This document shows positions 33,523 through 35,815 of a stretch of DNA of 35,815 bases, in pieces. The notes under the pieces are model-generated. The model had not been told where the DNA came from. It did no database searches and was given only the letters and a program-made list of their open reading frames with translations. Each line of letters opens with the position of its first letter. Within the stretch, counting starts at the first letter, position 1. The DNA is taken from NCBI GenBank assembly GCA_035471785.1, contig DATIPQ010000074.1, forward strand, positions 1-35,815. The letters are read 5' to 3'. Made by a program: the position numbers and the translations under genes. Source of the stretch: Acidobacteriota bacterium (GTDB lineage Bacteria > Acidobacteriota > UBA6911 > RPQK01 > DATIPO01).

Positions 33523-35757
33523 ATGGATCACCGTCGTGTCGTCATAACGGGCATCGGACTCGTCACCCCTCTGGGAATCGGTCACGAAGAGGTCTGGGAC
33601 AACCTGCTGAAAGGTGCCTGCGGCACCGCTCCGGTCAGGGCTTTTTCCACCCACGACTATCCGGCCACCATGGGAGGCGAAGTGCGCGGTTTCGATCCCG
33701 TCCGCTATCTGCGGCGGCAGCACCCCGAGCAGATGGGACGCGCCTCCCAGATGGCCGTGGCTTCGGCCTTGATGGCTTTGCAGGACGCCGAACTGGCGCA
33801 GGCCGATGACCTCTACCGTCCTCACCGGTGCGGCGTGGTCATGGGCACGACTTCGGGCGAGCCCCTCATCGTCGAGCAGTACAACGACGCCCTCAAGGCG
33901 GGCCGGGTCGATGCTTTTGCCGACCGGCTCTTCACTCAATATCCCTGTTCGACCTTGGCTCACCGGGTGGCCGACGAGCTGTTATGGACGGGGGGCGCGC
34001 TCACCATCCCCAACGCCTGCGCAGCCGGCAACTTCGCCATCGGTTATGCCCGCGACCTCATCCTCGGCGGACGCCTCGACATGGCCCTGGCGGGCGGCAG
34101 CGACGCCTTCTCGCGCATCCCTTACGCGGGCTTCGGACGCCTGGGCGCCATCGCCCCCGACTTGTGCCGTCCCTTCGACCGCGACCGTCAGGGGATGATC
34201 CCCGGCGAGGGAGCCGCTACCCTGGTGCTGGAAAGCGGGGACTCGGCTCGCCGCCGAGGTGCCCGCATCTACGCCGAAGTCCTGGCCTGCGGAGCCAGTT
34301 GCGACGCCCATCACATGACGGCCGGGCATCCCGACGGGGACGGCGCCGTGCGCGCCATCGAAGCCGCCTTGCTGGAGAGCGGACTCGATCCCGACGACAT
34401 CGACTACATCTGCGCCCACGGCACCGGGACGCCCACCAACGACCGCATCGAGTCGCGGGCCGTCCACCGCGTCTTCGGGGAGCGGGCCCGCAAGCTGCCC
34501 ATGAGTTCCATCAAGTCGATGATGGGGCACACCATGGGCGCCGCCAGCGCCATCGAGGCCGCCGCCTGCGCGCTGGCCATCCACACGGGGGAGGTGCCGC
34601 CCACCATCAACTTCCAGACTCCCGACCCGGACTGCCCCATCGACTGCGTCCCCAACACGGCCCGGCGGGTCAACCCCAAGGTGGTGCTCAACAATGCCTA
34701 TGCCTTCGGCGGCACCAACGCTTCCCTCTGCCTGCGCCAGTGGGACCCTCCTTCGCGCAAGGAGGGCAGGCCCTCGATGAAGGCGGACTTGAGCGGGATC
34801 GCCGTCACGGGCATGGGCGTCATCACTCACGACTCCGATCTCGATCCTAAGGCGGTCTTGGGGGGCAAAGGCTTGAGGGTCCTCGACCGTCCGGCCCGGC
34901 TGCTGGCCTGCGCCGCCAAATTCGCCGTCGAGGACGCCCACTTAGGCGATCTGCTGGCCCAGGACCCCTCCTCCATCGGACTGGTCAACGGCACCCTGGT
35001 AGGCGGACTGCAAAGCATCGCCGACTTCGACAGGAGCATCCTGGAAGACTCGCCCCGCTTCGTCAATCCGGCGGCTTTCGCAGCCACCGTCATCAACGCC
35101 CCCGCCGGGCAGACGGCCATCAAGTTGGGATTGCAGGGGCTCAACTCCACCATCACCTCGGGCATGACGTCCTCGCTGACGGCCATCGCCTACGCGGCCC
35201 AGGCCCTGCGCGCCGGACGCGCCCGCGCCCTTCTGGCGGGAGGCACCGAGGAGGCCTCGACCTACGCCCAAGAAGCCCAGCGCCGCCTCACCCCAAACGG
35301 CCAAGGCGGGGGGGTCGCGGAAGGAGCCGCCATGCTGGCCCTGCAGCCGCTCTCGCAGTCCAAGCGCCCCCTGGCCATCATCGCCGGCTACGGACAATCC
35401 TGCGGCACTCCCGAAACCCCTTCGGTCGACCTGCTGGCACAGGCCGTCACCGGCGCCCTGCAAGAAGCGGGACTGGAGTCCGCCGACATTGATCTCATAC
35501 TGGCCGTTCCGTCCAAGAGCTCAACTCTCAAGACCCAACTCACAAGCGCCCTGCGCTCCATCTTCCCCGACACCGACCTCCCCATCCAGTACCCGTCCCC
35601 CGACCCCGGCAACGCCCTGGGCGCCACCCCCGCCCTGGTCACCGCCCAAGCCGTCAAGCTGTTCTCCAGCGGTTCCTCGCCTAATCACATCCTAATCCCC
35701 CACCTAACCTGCGACCGCCAATCCGCCGCCCTGATCCTCACTCGAGCTAAGAGGTAG
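33523..35757 (+). CDS. fused ketosynthase / chain-length-factor-like protein (KS-CLF fusion)
   Basis: The 744-residue protein contains two thiolase-fold ketosynthase domains in one chain. Domain 1 (about 1-405) is intact: Cys166 in NACAAG, His299 in AHGTGT, Lys331 and His336 in KSMMGH, and the FGGTN loop near the end. Domain 2 (about 424-744) keeps the fold (SGIAVTGMGVIT, ALLAGGTEE) but lacks the triad: Met548 aligns with Cys166, Val662 with His299 and Asn697 with His336. An active KS paired with a dead KS is the logic of type II polyketide KS/chain-length factor and of the PfaC KS-CLF segment. A fatty-acid or polyene-type chain is plausible; the product is unknown. AAGGAAG precedes the ATG; a TTG seven codons earlier is less likely. 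Confidence 0.9.
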   Translation: MDHRRVVITGIGLVTPLGIGHEEVWDNLLKGACGTAPVRAFSTHDYPATMGGEVRGFDPVRYLRRQHPEQMGRASQMAVASALMALQDAELAQADDLYRPHRCGVVMGTTSGEPLIVEQYNDALKAGRVDAFADRLFTQYPCSTLAHRVADELLWTGGALTIPNACAAGNFAIGYARDLILGGRLDMALAGGSDAFSRIPYAGFGRLGAIAPDLCRPFDRDRQGMIPGEGAATLVLESGDSARRRGARIYAEVLACGASCDAHHMTAGHPDGDGAVRAIEAALLESGLDPDDIDYICAHGTGTPTNDRIESRAVHRVFGERARKLPMSSIKSMMGHTMGAASAIEAAACALAIHTGEVPPTINFQTPDPDCPIDCVPNTARRVNPKVVLNNAYAFGGTNASLCLRQWDPPSRKEGRPSMKADLSGIAVTGMGVITHDSDLDPKAVLGGKGLRVLDRPARLLACAAKFAVEDAHLGDLLAQDPSSIGLVNGTLVGGLQSIADFDRSILEDSPRFVNPAAFAATVINAPAGQTAIKLGLQGLNSTITSGMTSSLTAIAYAAQALRAGRARALLAGGTEEASTYAQEAQRRLTPNGQGGGVAEGAAMLALQPLSQSKRPLAIIAGYGQSCGTPETPSVDLLAQAVTGALQEAGLESADIDLILAVPSKSSTLKTQLTSALRSIFPDTDLPIQYPSPDPGNALGATPALVTAQAVKLFSSGSSPNHILIPHLTCDRQSAALILTRAKR

Positions 35758-35815
35758 TGCAGTGCGTCAGAAGTTTTGAGCCACCCTGTCGCGTTATTCC
35801 ACGCTTTCAGCGTTC
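35758..35815. other. right-edge spacer, nothing recognised
   Basis: Only 58 bases follow the ketosynthase stop. No start codon with a ribosome-binding site, hairpin or promoter could be supported, so whether the biosynthetic genes continue to the right is unknown. Confidence 0.6.

Overview
The window is one contiguous GC-rich bacterial chromosome segment, about 62-65% GC by eye, with dense genes on both strands. It most resembles Acidobacteriota. The pointers are an 800-residue ADOP-type ABC permease, three CRTAC1-type proteins (FG-GAP/VCBS repeats plus ASPIC/UnbV), large TPR/FG-GAP hybrids and a TTG/GTG-tolerant start pattern. This assignment is an inference from family content. No rRNA, tRNA, CRISPR array, insertion sequence or phage gene was seen.

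Left part (1-7478). The 5' end of a two-component-regulator propeller gene carries an apparent 1-base deletion. It is followed by a secreted epoxide-hydrolase-like alpha/beta hydrolase and the ADOP permease, all on the minus strand. A MetR-like LysR regulator and a GNAT acetyltransferase run on the plus strand. A WxWxIP-containing FAD halogenase/oxidoreductase and a cytochrome c lipoprotein lie on the minus strand. A strong minus-strand hairpin terminator sits between the GNAT and FAD genes.

Middle (7723-19031). A likely plus-strand operon holds a flippase-like membrane protein, an unrecognised 811-residue exported protein and an 889-residue alkaline-phosphatase-superfamily enzyme with a very large insert. 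Next come an HDOD signalling protein, a possible small convergent gene, an ECF sigma factor with a clear sigma-70 promoter, rsmD coupled to a small hypothetical gene, a nucleotidyltransferase with a degenerate signature loop, and a class IV aminotransferase.

Right part (19418-35757). This is the most unusual region. Around a divergent intergenic palindrome (22800-22815), the minus strand encodes a phytoene-desaturase-like FAD oxidoreductase translationally coupled to a pseudo-SDR/acyltransferase fusion. The plus strand encodes four genes with start-stop overlaps (CRTAC1, CRTAC1, TPR, CRTAC1) and then an approximately 1175-residue TPR/FG-GAP/ASPIC protein. A hairpin-rich stretch follows, then an acyl carrier protein and a single-chain fusion of an intact ketosynthase with a second, catalytically dead ketosynthase-like domain (KS-CLF-like).

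Working model (inference): the ACP and KS-CLF protein build an acyl or polyketide chain, the acyltransferase and FAD enzyme process or transfer it, and the exported beta-propeller/TPR proteins act at the cell surface. Nothing in the sequence proves that these parts form one pathway.
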